DNA of 64,000 bases. It comes from Synchiropus splendidus (Eukaryota > Chordata > Actinopteri > Syngnathiformes > Callionymidae). Positions 1 to 12,358 of this stretch are shown here, in pieces (within the stretch, counting starts at the first letter, position 1; each line of letters begins with the position of its first letter). A model generated the notes under the pieces. That model saw only the letters and a list, made by a program, of their open reading frames with translations. It did no database searches and was not told the DNA's origin. Where the stretch lies: assembly GCF_027744825.2 (NCBI RefSeq), contig NC_071342.1, positions 10,001,501 through 10,065,500 of the forward strand. Reading direction: 5' to 3'. A program made the translations under genes and the position numbers.

Positions 1-983
1 ACTCTTTTTAGAAACCAACACTAGTTATTTTGATTTTTTTAAATCAGTCATTTTTGGCAGCAACAATCAATAAAAAAAAGACTGAGGAATCCTGGAGGGA
101 CTGAAGAGGAACAAATACAGAGACAAAGTAAAATGGTTGCGGGAAAAGCTGCACAACATAAGAAAGATGGCTGCTACCATGCGAAACTTTCACAGTCAAG
201 GTTTCATCGTTTTTAAAGACTGTGTTGCTCTTCTAGGCATCTATTTGACGTGTCATTGTGGCAGCTGTGTGAGAGATATGTCTCCTTCAAAGGTTTTGGT
301 TTTGTCCTCTCTGCCTGTTGATTTGTAAATCTGAAAAATGCTTCCTAAATAACCACAAATGTGAGTGTCTTTATTAATCTCTTGAATCATGATTCAGAGG
401 GGAAATGTCTGAAATGGCTCATATTTGTCGCACATATGTCACAGCCAAACAACTTCTAACAAAGTTCTGCAGCCTTTGTGTTTGCCAACACTTCCATATG
501 CAGTCAAACCCTGATCTGTAGAGCCACTGTGAAATCAGCGCTTGAATCAGTTTCTGACACACCACATTCTCCAGAACGAACTATGACAGATTAAGTTTTC
601 ACATTCTTATGTTTCAGTTTTCAATCGGCTCTCTAACTTCACCTTTGAGAGGCAACCTCTCGCTGATATTTAGACATTTCAAGTGCCAAGAAGCTTGTGT
701 TTAGGAGTTTAATTCATCACATTCTTCTGAGAATTCTTGCAGAGCTCCTGACTGTTCCGCATGCTCTCAGGTTTAAGGTCAAGCCTAGACCACGAATTTC
801 ACTTTAATATTCAATGTTCATGGAATAGTGTCATTGCAATGATGGTGAGTGGCTCAATACATTATCGAGTTTTTAGAAAATTTCCCAAGGAACATATTTC
901 TATTATGATGCTTCAACGAAGTAAAAATAAATAGCAACTGGGGCAGTTTTTTTCTGTTAACTTTCTTCAGAATCGATCGAATC
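1..983. other. Noncoding spacer, nothing recognised
   Basis: AT-leaning single-copy-looking DNA. No open frame here has splice signals or a recognisable protein. No tandem repeat longer than a short A or T run was seen. Confidence 0.6.
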
Positions 984-1112
984 ATCCATTTTCAATGCTT
1001 GTCCAAGGCTGGCAGGTCAAAACTGGACCTCAACTTCAAAAGTAAGAGAGCAGTGATGCGAGTAGGATGCAATCCACGACACCCTGGACGTGGGACCAGT
1101 GGTCGACAGCGA
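984..1112 (-). repeat. Degraded teleost interspersed repeat, 3' part, inverted
   Basis: The stretch opens with ATCCATTTTCAATGCTTGTC and, about 95 bp later, has ACCCTGGACGTGGGACCAGT. These correspond in order to the reverse complement of the very common teleost repeat whose plus strand ends with a dilapidated 'gcgatggactggcgacctgtccagggt ... ggataagcggt ... atggat' block. A better-preserved copy lies at 14290-14520 and a second inverted fragment at 47420-47520. The middle is too diverged to follow. The call rests on remembered family consensus, not on a search. Confidence 0.5.
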
Positions 1113-1215
1113 GCTACAGATCTAGGAATTAGATAGCTATAGATCACAGAAACATTAGCTCAAAGATGAGATCAATTCTAGAAAGGATTACATGATGCTC
1201 AGCTCGGGTTCAGGG

Positions 1216-1402
1216 GCAAAAGATGGACCTTGACGGAGGGTATTGCATGAACAAGGTAAGAAAATGTACACAAAATTGGGGATACATATATATGTATATA
1301 TACCAACTGGCAGAATTCAGGTGCTCCAGACTTTTTATTTACATTACATTACATTTTATTACCTTGTTCATGCAATACCCTCCGTCAAGGTCCATCTTTT
1401 GC
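1216..1402. repeat. 53-bp near-perfect inverted repeat with 81-bp spacer
   Basis: The left arm is 1216-1268 and the right arm 1350-1402. The arms are reverse complements over 53 bp with one mismatch (G at 1260). The core is GATGGACCTTGACGGAGGG followed by TATTGCATGAACAAGGTAA. The spacer holds a short TA-rich tract near 1284-1301. The near identity shows the duplication is recent compared with the surrounding decayed repeats. It may be the ends of a small inverted-repeat element, or a template-switch event that copied 53 bp in inverted orientation. Confidence 0.9.
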
Positions 1403-3128
1403 TCCACCTTTATATCATATAGTAACAATATCTGTGGCGTGTCAAAACAAGGGCACGATGAGCAGATATACTTTGAATTTTTTATCTACTGCGGAAATGA
1501 TCGAGAAATGTAAGTTGGTAACACAAAAACAGAACACAAAATGCTTGGACAGAGTCGCTGAATATAGGGCAGAATCGTAATAAAGACAGGTTGGGGTTTC
1601 AAACCTAAACAGAGGTGGAACCTCTCCCAGCTACTCAGGGCAAGATGTGGGGGTCCCCCTGGAAATGTTGCTGGTCCAAGGTAGAGAACACCCACCTACA
1701 CCTACAGACAATTGAAGGCCATCAATCAAGCTGTGTGCTGCGCACTGTTGTGTGTGTGTGTGTGTGTGTGTGTGTAGCCATGGATGTGACCAGCTGAATT
1801 AGCGTTGCTAGATTCCAACTGCACAGTTTGACATGAAGTAAATGTGATTATTCTGGATATCAGTTGGCAGCGCTTCCATCCTCTCATGATCGCCAAATCC
1901 CTTCCGTTCTCCCTCCTCTGCAGAGGCATTGATTTTTTTTTTATTCCTGTCACAAAGGGTTTTTTTTGGTTTGTTAATTCACCATGTTCAAATTTCACAC
2001 TCTTAATTGTAGGCGGAGATAAACAGGTTTTTCTATTGTGGGTGAGGGAGGGGGGGGGGGCCGGGCGGTCACTGGCTTTACTCTCCTGTTGTGGCTTTAC
2101 ACGGCAGAGGGCAACAACCGTGCCGTGTTCCTCTTGTTGTGTGAGGCCGGCTTATTTAGACATTAGAATGTACAGAGCTTTTTTTTTTTTTCCAGAGGCA
2201 TTTTCAACTCCTCAAGGCCTCTGAGTGACAGCGGCGCACAAAAGCAGAGACGAACTGTCACCCTGAAATCACGCGGAGGCAGACGTGCCACCACACAGCC
2301 AACATGTTTACAATTGCCGTGTGTCACATACAAGTCTTCCCGGGGCCACGGTGACATTTCTGGAACCAGCGCAGATGTCGGGGTGGTCTGCGTTTCAGAG
2401 GCGACAAACAGTCGCAGTTTTACATCTCACAAATGAGTTTGCATCTTGGCCAGCAACATCTGGATCTGACGGCGTTGAAAATAAAATGCTACTGGCAAAG
2501 AACGTTGGGAAACAAGCAGAAAACATGGTGCAGCTGAATGCTACCAACAGCCAGCTCCAAACAATAGACACGGCCAAAATGTATTTGTCGTGAACTGTGT
2601 TGCAGGGTCTCTGAGCTCGGAGGGGTGACGACCCCGGTACCCCAAGTTTGTTCACGCCTGTTCAGGCCGGCGCTGTGATCATGGCAGGGTATTGTTGTCT
2701 AAGAGAAAAAGCGTCACAGAGGCCGAGGAAGAAGAAAAGAATGCAGTGAGTATCGGAGCTGTCGCTGGTAGTGGTGTCGCTTCTCCTGTCAATACAGATG
2801 TGACGGCTTAATGCTGTTAGCTCAGGCTTAGCAGCATGTGTGTGTGTGTGTGTTGGGGGGTTGTGTTTCATTTGGATATTTATGTGAGCTCAGTTCATGC
2901 AAACACAGAGGGGTGTGTACTGCATGGCCTCCAGCCAGCTTCTGCAAAAACCCCAATTAGACACAAACAAAACACGCACACCTAAATTAAAATGAGATTA
3001 ATTAATTAAATATTGCAAAAAGATTTTATTTTCATTACATTCCATTTGGTACTGTAATATATCCAACACATAGTCAAATTTAAAAAAGTGTATATGCTGG
3101 GAAGAGAAGGGGGGAATTGGCAAACATT
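1403..3128. other. Noncoding spacer with short simple repeats
   Basis: No exon-like frame was recognised. It contains a GT microsatellite at 1749-1775, a G run at about 2050-2060, T runs near 1929-1941 and 2179-2192, and a short TG tract at 2838-2853. The frames reported here are broken by these runs or read through them. Confidence 0.6.
1749..1775. repeat. GT dinucleotide microsatellite
   Basis: About 13 uninterrupted TG units. Confidence 0.95.
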
Positions 3129-3144
3129 AAAAAAAAAAAAAAAT

Positions 3145-3204
<60 letters not shown>

Positions 3205-3272
3205 GCTTCTTCAAATATTCTTATACCATTAATAATAATAATAATAATAATTAATAATATATATATATATAT
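3129..3272. repeat. Compound A / AT / AAT microsatellite
   Basis: A run of about 15 A is followed by AAT units and about 24 AT units up to 3197. A 30-bp unique spacer follows, then AAT repeats from 3229 to about 3252, then a second short AT tract. Confidence 0.95.
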
Positions 3273-3676
3273 GGCGCAAGGTGATGACATTTTGGAATGT
3301 TCACACTCAATTCTAATTCTACTAATAAACAAGCCAAATTACGAGTTTGTGTTGTGATGTTTACATGGTAGATAAATGAATTAATTAATATATTCATAGA
3401 ATAAAAATATATAGATCACTTACCGATATAACACATTGTTTTGTCCACTATCAATAATGAAATCTACAAATCAATCCAGTTCCAGAATCCATGGGTCAAG
3501 AGGGGGCTGTCACAGGTGAAACCGTTTTTGTTTTGGGAAGACTGCGACACGACAGCAAATGTCAACATCGGAAAGATACGCAAGTCTGAATGTGAAGGTT
3601 TGAAGACAGATGAGAAGCATATCACCCAAGAATCTCAACCGATTCTTCTCTTTAAGAGAAATATTTTTGAACGGCG

Positions 3677-3699
3677 CTCTCTCTCTCTCTCTCTCTCTC
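3677..3699. repeat. CT dinucleotide microsatellite
   Basis: About 11 CT units, lying directly upstream of a candidate regulatory block. Confidence 0.95.
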
Positions 3700-3714
3700 A
3701 CGTGCGCCCTCCCC

Positions 3715-4500
3715 CTCCTGCGCTCAGGGAGGCAGCGATGGTTAATTTAGTTGGTCATAACTAATAGCGGCTAATCTGCGGGCGGGAGTCTGCAGAGGAT
3801 ATTGGACAGTGTCGAGGTTAATCGCAGCCCGCCCGGTTAGCCAAGGCAGACAAGAGGAGGAGGAGGAGGAGGGCTTAATTCCACCGAAGGCAAATGGCAT
3901 GCCGGTTTTTATCTGGGCCCCTGATAAGGAAGCGCTAATACACCGAGGAGAATGGATGCTCAAGGGCCGGGTTCCCCTTATCAGCAAACTTTACAACAGG
4001 AGCCCCGGACTAACGCCGCAACCCCCACGCCGGCACAATAAGCACCTCATTTCACCTCTCAAGCAGAACTATCGCCACACCACCACCGACAAGCCGCCGC
4101 CTCTGCCTGCACACACTCCAACACACTCCTCCCGGTCGCCGCCGTCGATGCCACACGGCGAAGCGTGGACGAGGATGCGCACACTTACACACGTCGCCCC
4201 GCAGCAGGCGGCGGGAGGGGCGGCGTATTATGAGCGTTGGGGCTAATTGGAAGATCACTCTAATGCATTAAGAGATAAAATAGTTTGGCTGCGGGCCTGC
4301 GGGCGGGATCAGAAAAGGAAGCTATCTGGGCCCGTCACACATTCGCAGATTTCCATACTAACACGGCCAGAGCAATTACCCCAAACGCCGCGCCGTGTTG
4401 GCGCTACAGCGCGCTCCCCGCCGGTGCCACCGCCCCGGGAAATTACAGGAGGTGTGTGTCTGACAATACACTGGGCCACGGGAGGAAATTGGCTTAGTGT
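3715..4500. promoter_or_regulatory. Candidate conserved noncoding element A
   Basis: The block has a balanced to GC-rich composition and a cluster of developmental-type motifs. ATTA/TAAT cores occur in GGTTAATTTAG (about 3740), GCGGCTAATCTG and AGCAATTACC (about 4373). There is an inverted pair of GATA sites, CTGATAAGG at 3921-3929 and CCTTATCAG at 3976-3984. It also carries a 145-codon frame on the plus strand (3809-4246), but the predicted protein is low-complexity near its start, recognisable as no family, and has no splice sites. I read the open frame as a by-product of composition. Position downstream of camkmt suggests a distal six3/six2 enhancer, which is inference. Edges are approximate. 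Confidence 0.45.
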
Positions 4501-4829
4501 TGTTTGATTGTGTGTTTGTTTTGCATTGGCTTGACTCGGGGTTTCCAGCGAGGCCTTGGGTGTGTCGCCCCGGGCCAGAGACACATCCTCCGACACCAAA
4601 GACAGGCTGGCTCCCGCTACGTGCTCTTTTTCACATGCTAATCGCTGTTTGTTGTCGCTGTCAGTGGGAGGTGTGTTCAGCTGATTCGTCAATATCGGCT
4701 CATGCTTTTGAGCACGCTAATTGTCTTGCCTCTTCTGAGATACACGCTGAGTGAAGAGAGAAAACATGGTCCTGGTCGTTTTTAAAATGTGTGTTAAATG
4801 TTTTTTTTACAAAGCAGTACATATTACCA

Positions 4830-5350
4830 AAAGATCCGGACTATAGTGTGCACCGGAATATAAGCTGCACCTCCCAAACATAAGAAGTAGCAGTGATTTT
4901 GTTCGTACAGCACCCACGCCTCTATAAGCCGTGGGTGCTGTGTATGCCGTTGAAAGGTCAGCGATTTCCTCATATCCGGCTTAAAATGCATCACTTCTGA
5001 ACTAGTGGTGGAAACTGGCTCCGGCATCACAACTGATTCATGAAACTTGCTTTCATGCCACAACTTCAATTTGGCACATCTGTTTTTGCCTGCGTGTCCA
5101 ACATTCTGACACCACAGCCGGTCTCAGCTGCTGCTTCTCATCTCCGGTCCTCCGGGAGATCGTCTCTGTTGGCAAACATGTGGACACGCAGACGAAAACA
5201 GCACATTTATAAAACGCGATTTTAGCGGTTTGACGTGCAAACGCTCAATACTTTGATGGCATGGAGCTAGTTTGGTTATAGAAGTCCATATGAAAATCCA
5301 TATGTTTTTCTAGGGAAAAAAGTGCGGCTTATAATCCGGTATTTACGGCA
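4830..5350. mobile_element. Nonautonomous DNA element with CCGGA(C/T)TATA ends
   Basis: The left end reads CCGGACTATAGTGTGCAC. The reverse complement of the right end reads CCGGATTATAAGCCGCAC. This gives imperfect terminal inverted repeats about 500 bp apart, and a second internal 'CCGGAATATAAGCTGCACC' motif follows the left end. The wording matches a repeat seen widely in teleost genomes, in which 'accggattataagccgcac' recurs at both ends. No transposase frame is present, so it would need to have been mobilised in trans. Exact ends and target-site duplication were not resolved. Confidence 0.65.
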
Positions 5351-6760
<1,410 letters not shown>

Positions 6761-6829
6761 TTTTCATTTGTCCTTTGTAACTTAATTCAACTGAGTGATA
6801 AATAAATGATAAATAAAATCTTTTGTTTT

Positions 6830-7354
6830 CCAACTATACTAACTAACTAGCAACTACCAATTAATCTAAAATAAAAAATAAACTAACAACAGATCAAATT
6901 GTGTTCATTTCTTTATTTATTATTTATTATAAATGTATGCTTATTTTTTACTCTGCTTTTATTATACACTTATTTCATCTAACTTCATTAATAGTTATTG
7001 CATATGTTCACAGTCCACAGTGATGTGTTCATTATTGCAATTTCATTATAATTTGTAATTTATTTTTACACTGATCTGATTTAAAAAAAATTCCCTGTAT
7101 ATATTTGAGTTTAATCATGAAATAATAATTAATTAAATTAAAGTATTTGATTTAACTTTTTGCTAACGTTGGTCATAATACTTAGAGTTGGCTTTTTTTT
7201 TATTTATATGAATATTTATTGTTATTTGTTTTTTGAAACTGTAAATATTTAAATATTTGAATTTGATTTTTTTTATTAATTGAGAAGTTAAATATTTCAT
7301 CGATTGAAATCACAACCAAATAAAACTGAAAAGGTTTTTTCTTATTTATCAGTT

Positions 7355-7411
<57 letters not shown>
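6830..7411. repeat. AT-rich tract ending in AT microsatellite
   Basis: Roughly 530 bp of very AT-rich DNA with many TTTATT/AATAAA words, ending in about 27 AT units at 7358-7411. The strongly AT-biased texture differs from the flanking sequence on both sides. No gene was seen. Confidence 0.8.
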
Positions 7412-7413
<2 letters not shown>

Positions 7414-7625
7414 GTCAGCCAGTTAAATAAAAGTTGTTACACGCATGACTGTGACTCTTTGAGTCATGTGGCAATGTTCCTTTTCTCCCTCCCCCTGTGC
7501 TGCTAATTGCTCACATGATGAAGTGCAACAAGGACAGCAACTCCCACTACAGTGTTCATTTCACCAGAGGTAAACAAAGGGATGCTGCGGATATATAGCT
7601 TAAAAACAGCAAGCCAATTAGCACC

Positions 7626-7649
7626 CACACACACACACACACACACACC
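7626..7649. repeat. AC dinucleotide microsatellite
   Basis: About 12 AC units. Confidence 0.95.
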
Positions 7650-7811
7650 AGCCAGAGGCGTTTCTTTCTCTCCCTCTTTGCACAGGGATTGGTTCCAGGT
7701 GAAATGAAGATATGAGAGATAGCAGCTTCTGTCTGAGCGCCAGATTTCAAAGTGTCATGGGATATGTTGTTACACTCCATGTGCCTGCTTCACCTGCACC
7801 AGAACACACAG

Positions 7812-7864
7812 GCGCACGCACACACACACACACACACGCACACACAGACACACACACACACACA
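7812..7864. repeat. Interrupted CA microsatellite
   Basis: CA repeats interrupted by two single-base changes (CGCA and CAGA). Confidence 0.93.
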
Positions 7865-8339
7865 AATCGATACAGACTTTGACAATCCTCAATGTGAGGA
7901 TGAGAGCTTTTTTATTTGTGTCCTTTTCATCTGTCTCACTCCGATGGAGAAGGTCACAAGTGTGTAAAAATCACAACCCTGGCACACGTTTAGAACAGTG
8001 TTTAGAGGAAAAGAGTAAAAAACACAATCGCCTTCCTCTATTTACAAAGAAGCGTGCAGAGACTAATGTCAAAAACTTTTTTCCCCTCATAAAAGTGTAA
8101 AAAAAGGAGATTCTACTGCATAACACCAAGAGTTTCAGGCCTTTTAATGAACATTATCAATGAAAATGATGATGCTTTCATTTATTCTGGCCATGATACA
8201 TCCGTAAAAAGTCCAGTTTTGGCAGCTGCCTGTTAGACGTCTGCTCTGCCCAGCGTCCCCGTCTTCCTCTGGCTCATCTCAGCAGCCATGCTTTGTCTCA
8301 CCTCCACTTGTCTTGGGTACACACAAACACTTCCTCCTC

Positions 8340-9060
8340 CTCATTGTCCCGCTGAAACAATTGGCAGATGTAACATTTAATTACGCCGGTATCTCCTCCG
8401 GCGCCGCCGAGGCAGAGCAGAGCTAACGCCACTCACCGCAAAGGAGGAGTTTCATTACAATTGGCAGTGAAGTGATTTAGCGGCAGAACAAGGCGAGGAC
8501 GGGGAGGCGGGTGAGGCGGGGGCGGGGGGGTGAGAACCAAACAGAAAAGGTAATTTCTGGATACTCGCTGCAGAAAGGTCAAATGCTTTTTAATGACTGT
8601 GTTTTCTGATAATGCAGAATGGAGAGCGCGGTGGCGGTGGCGGCGGCGGCTACAGCGCAGGCCTGGTGAGCAATAATAAAGTTGCAGATTGGTATCACAT
8701 GGTTTTAATGGAGTCTTCCGGCTGAGGACTTCATTTGCCGCCGACTGTCACCACGTGTGATTTCTCTATTGCGGCCGCCGTCTCTTGTTTGCCGTCCACG
8801 TAAGCCAATTTGAAGCGAGCAAATGAAGTGGCGTTATTGGCTGGTGATTAAAACAAAAGAGGGGACACGTCCCAGTGAGCAAACTGAAAAGTGCCGCAGC
8901 GCCGGAGCCCGACAGGGAAGAGAGAGAAAGGGACTGATAAGGGGAAGAAGGGGTGGAGTTCATTAATGACAATGACAGGCAGAGAATGATGAACCCCGCG
9001 CCCCCCTCACCCCCCAGCGCCCCCAACAGTCCATTACAGTTATCGGCGGGGTTCATTTCA
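8340..9060. promoter_or_regulatory. Candidate conserved noncoding element B
   Basis: GC-balanced block with repeated ATTA/TAAT cores: CATTTAATTACGCC near 8376, TTCATTACAATTGGC near 8451, and CATTAATGACAATGACAG near 8961. At 8691-8697 there is GGTATCA, the consensus core reported for SIX-family homeodomains. CpG-rich stretches (8397-8417 and 8620-8660) sit inside it. No frame here is protein-like. A SIX-type site in an element possibly regulating a SIX gene would fit autoregulation, but a 7-bp match is weak evidence. Confidence 0.45.
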
Positions 9061-9559
9061 GAGGGCCTTCACTCGGGGGTCAGGCGCTGTGTCCACTTCC
9101 TGCAGGACGGAATCTCACTTTTACAGTTAAATAATTGTCTGGTTTTCACTCCTCAGGAGGTGGAAGGTTTGTGACTACTGCTCTATTCACAGTTACTGTG
9201 TGTCGCAGAAGGATGCAGCAGAGATGAGGATGGGCCACGCAAAATCGTTGTCATCAAAAACGTCGTCAGTCGCGAGAGCGCTAGCTCGGGAGCGTTGTAC
9301 ACAGCTGTTTCACGTGACTCTACCTCCATTTTGAACACGATTTTCTGTGTATCACTGTGTTCTATGGTATTGTTGTACTTCTTGTGTGTACATTTGTGAG
9401 CATACTTTGTTATTCCAACAGAAAATAGGAAGAAAAGACCTGGTTTTACTAGTGCGCACACATGTAGCTGCGTCAGCTAAAATGCTAGCCCAGTGTGTTG
9501 GTAGCACACAGTGATGTATATTCATCCTAAAGGTCTGTTTGTGTTTCGCCACCGGTTCA
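9061..9559. other. Noncoding spacer, nothing recognised
   Basis: No repeats, exon-like frames or RNA genes were recognised between two candidate regulatory blocks. Confidence 0.5.
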
Positions 9560-9960
9560 TTTCAACAGACTAATGAGCCGTTGAAGGTGCGCGTGCTCTA
9601 ATTATAGCTTCACCTCCGCGCGGCGCGTCTACGCCGCACGTCTGCCGATATCATCGACTCCCCACCACCGACGTCGCTCGTGCCCAAGTCCTGTTTACAT
9701 AATTCTCCTCATTAATGAGAGAATTGTACTTGACAATCAGGTTGAAATGTTAAGTTGGGTGGAGAGAAAAACACCTCCAATTACGCGGCGGGACCAGGCC
9801 TCGTACCGTCGCCGCCTCCGCCGGCGGTAATTAAATCCACAAGCTTCTTAATGAGGCAGCCATGAAATAAGAGTTGAAGGGTTAATACCATCATTCTCTC
9901 CCTGGAACAACAACTCCATGAGGCGAGCGCAGCCTTTTGCATCAGTGGATGCGGGATGAA
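9560..9960. promoter_or_regulatory. Candidate conserved noncoding element C
   Basis: A dense series of homeodomain-type cores: CTCTAATTATAGC, CTCATTAATGAG, CTCCAATTACGCGG, GCGGTAATTAAATCC and CTTCTTAATGAGG. CTCATTAATGAG at 9708-9719 is a perfect palindrome and extends to AATTCT...AGAATT with one inserted base. TCAGGTTG at 9737 resembles the MEF3/SIX site. The block is interspersed with CpG-rich sequence and no simple repeats, which is typical of conserved developmental enhancers. No protein-like frame. Confidence 0.5.
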
Positions 9961-11214
9961 GCACGAGTCTAGTTGTAGCTTGGCGTAGCTTGAACTTGTG
10001 TCACACTGTCGTGGGATGACTGAAGTGGACCACGCTCTGAACAGGTTTGGTTCTCAGAAGCTGTTTTGACGTCAACTCCTTGGGCTGTATGTAAATATGG
10101 GCCGGGCCAGATTTGGCCACGCCCCTTGAGATTGACTGGAAGGGACAGATCTTGTTGCTTCGCCGTGACCAGCAGTGTTGACACGGCTCAAGTAAGGTCC
10201 TCACGACAGACGACGCAGGGGCCGCTACTGAGGGGTCAGTCCAGAGAGGCGGACACAAAACGCCATCACTTAGAAGCCAGAAAAGCTAGCATCAACATAG
10301 CCATGTCACGTCTCCCCTCCTCTTTCTTCGATATCTATCAACGCAGATCTGAATGTTTTCTTCCGTCTAACAACCAGCTTGTCCTCAGAAGCTCTCACTC
10401 AGGCCACTTTTAAATACTGCGTCCTGTCTGATTACAGTGATCGGTCCGTGCAGCCATTATTTTATTTCGGGGCCCGGAGCGCCAGGGAGGGGCTGCGGCT
10501 TCTGCTGTCTCCACCGCTTCATCATTTTGTTAACTTTTCACCTCGGCTCAATATCCTGTCAGAAGGCTGGGCTCGACTGGTGTCACTATCAGCAGCAGCC
10601 CGTGACTCATTGTAATGGCTGCCTTCCATCACCAGAGCAGGTTTGAATTCCTCATGGCTGCCGAATCTGTGTATCATCTGGGTCGCACACGTGTACATAA
10701 ATATACAGAGAGAGAGCTCTGAGAGCTCTGAGAGATCTGTGTGGAAATACCAACTTTTTATTCAGTAAATATTTTCTCCGTGTTTTTGCTCAGTATATTT
10801 ACTGAATTTTCTTTTTTCCTACATATTTACTTTTCCTGCCTTATTCTCAATTTAATTTTATTTATTTATTTATTCATTTTTATTTAAAAAATCTTGAGAT
10901 CTTAATAAATAGCATTTGAATATATGATAAATTGACGTTTATTGTTTATAGTTAAGTTGATATTTTCTTGACTTTATAATTGTATAGTACATACATTTAC
11001 TTTTATCTTTCATAATGTTTAGTCCATATATTAGTCATTTGAATGGACTTTTGTTATTTTCCTATTTTTTTAAGTTAAAGTTAATTGTCAAGTCACATTT
11101 TCACCATTTTAATAATGGGCTTTTTTTCCAATTATATTTACTTTATATTGATTTTATATTGATATTGAAAACTTAATTTTCAGTTATTTTTGCGCCCGTA
11201 TATGTACTCATTTT
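9961..11214. other. Spacer, GC-balanced then strongly AT-rich
   Basis: The first half (to about 10,680) has a mixed composition, with overlapping frames on both strands and no recognisable protein. Positions 10716-10738 hold a short tandem AGCTCTGAG duplication. From about 10,740 the DNA becomes AT-rich and featureless up to the TTC/ATT microsatellite. Confidence 0.55.
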
Positions 11215-11262
11215 TTCTTCTTCTTCTTCTTCTTCTTCTTCATATTATTATTATTATTATTA

Positions 11263-11317
<55 letters not shown>

Positions 11318-11322
11318 CATCA
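11215..11322. repeat. Compound TTC / ATT microsatellite
   Basis: About 9 TTC units (11215-11241) are followed by roughly 25 ATT units with a few ATC interruptions, to about 11322. Confidence 0.95.
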
Positions 11323-11749
11323 TATTTTGGGATGGGGTGGATATTTACTCATTTAAATATGTTATTGTAGTTTTATAATTGAATAAAAATTATTCAATTA
11401 TATCAATGTTATTTTATGCTGTACATATATATATGCATATATATATATTATTTATTGATTTTGATGTACGTAGGGAATATAAAAAGCGTGCATACATATT
11501 TCTGCATTTACAGAGCACAATTTTGCTGTATTTCATCTCTATTACGTCACCTGTTATCAATAATATATGTACTTTTACGGCACCCCTGCTATTCCACACT
11601 TACAGTCATACATGATCATACAGCAGTTTGGCCATATTGGACGTTGACTCGCCCACTGATGATTGAGAGTGACATCACGTGGTCAAAGGCCGGAGCGGTT
11701 GATGAGATGTCATCGCATTGGAAGTGTGTTTCCCAGCATCAGATAAACA

Positions 11750-12330
11750 GGCGCTGGTGTAGGAAGATAGCTGAATAATCTGCTGACACAACGACTTCCC
11801 CATTATTCCCTCTGCCCCCTAATCCTTCGCTTTAGGAAGAGGTCAACTCCCAAATTCTCAGTTCACGCTGGCCCCCCACACTCCCCCACACACACTCTTA
11901 TTTCTTTTAACACCCGTCGGCAATTATTGACACCTCATACAGGCGATGAGTTTCATTTGGATTTCATTCTTCGGCGAATGAGCTGAACATGTGACAGAGA
12001 GCTGACATTGTGGAAAGGCAGTGGTGTGGGGAAACCTCATCATCGCCCCCCGCGGCTTCTCCAGAGGAATAATTAAAACAGTAGAAATATCAATGGTAAC
12101 ACCGCCGCACCTCTTCTTAAGAAACGGGCCAGCCGCATAAAAGATATACTTCTCTCATGCTTTTATAATTTAGACACAAAGTGGAGTCTGTTCATGGTAA
12201 TGTGATTTAAGCTATTGCCGACTTGGGCTTTTCTCTGGTCCTGAATAGATTCTGTTATTGGACCTGCATGGGAAATGACCTCATGGCAGCGAGACGCAGC
12301 TTATCATGAGCTGGTTTTTAGAACATTTAC
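11750..12330. promoter_or_regulatory. Candidate conserved noncoding element D
   Basis: Ordered single-copy texture with many developmental-type words: CTGAATAATCTGCTGAC, CCCTAATCCTTC (a TAATCC bicoid/OTX-type site), GGCAATTATTGACACC, GGAATAATTAAAACAG and CTTTTATAATTTAGAC. No simple repeats apart from one short CA tract near 11886. No protein-like frame. The TAATCC core is the preferred site of OTX/PITX/GSC homeodomains, which act in the anterior head where six3 is expressed. The connection to six3 is inference. Confidence 0.48.
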
Positions 12331-12358
12331 TCCTTGGGCGCTTCTCTGTTGTCGGGAC

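Noticed and set aside
3809..4246. 145-codon plus-strand frame as a gene
   Set aside because: It overlaps a motif-rich noncoding block, has a Glu run from GAG repeats, no splice sites and no recognisable family.
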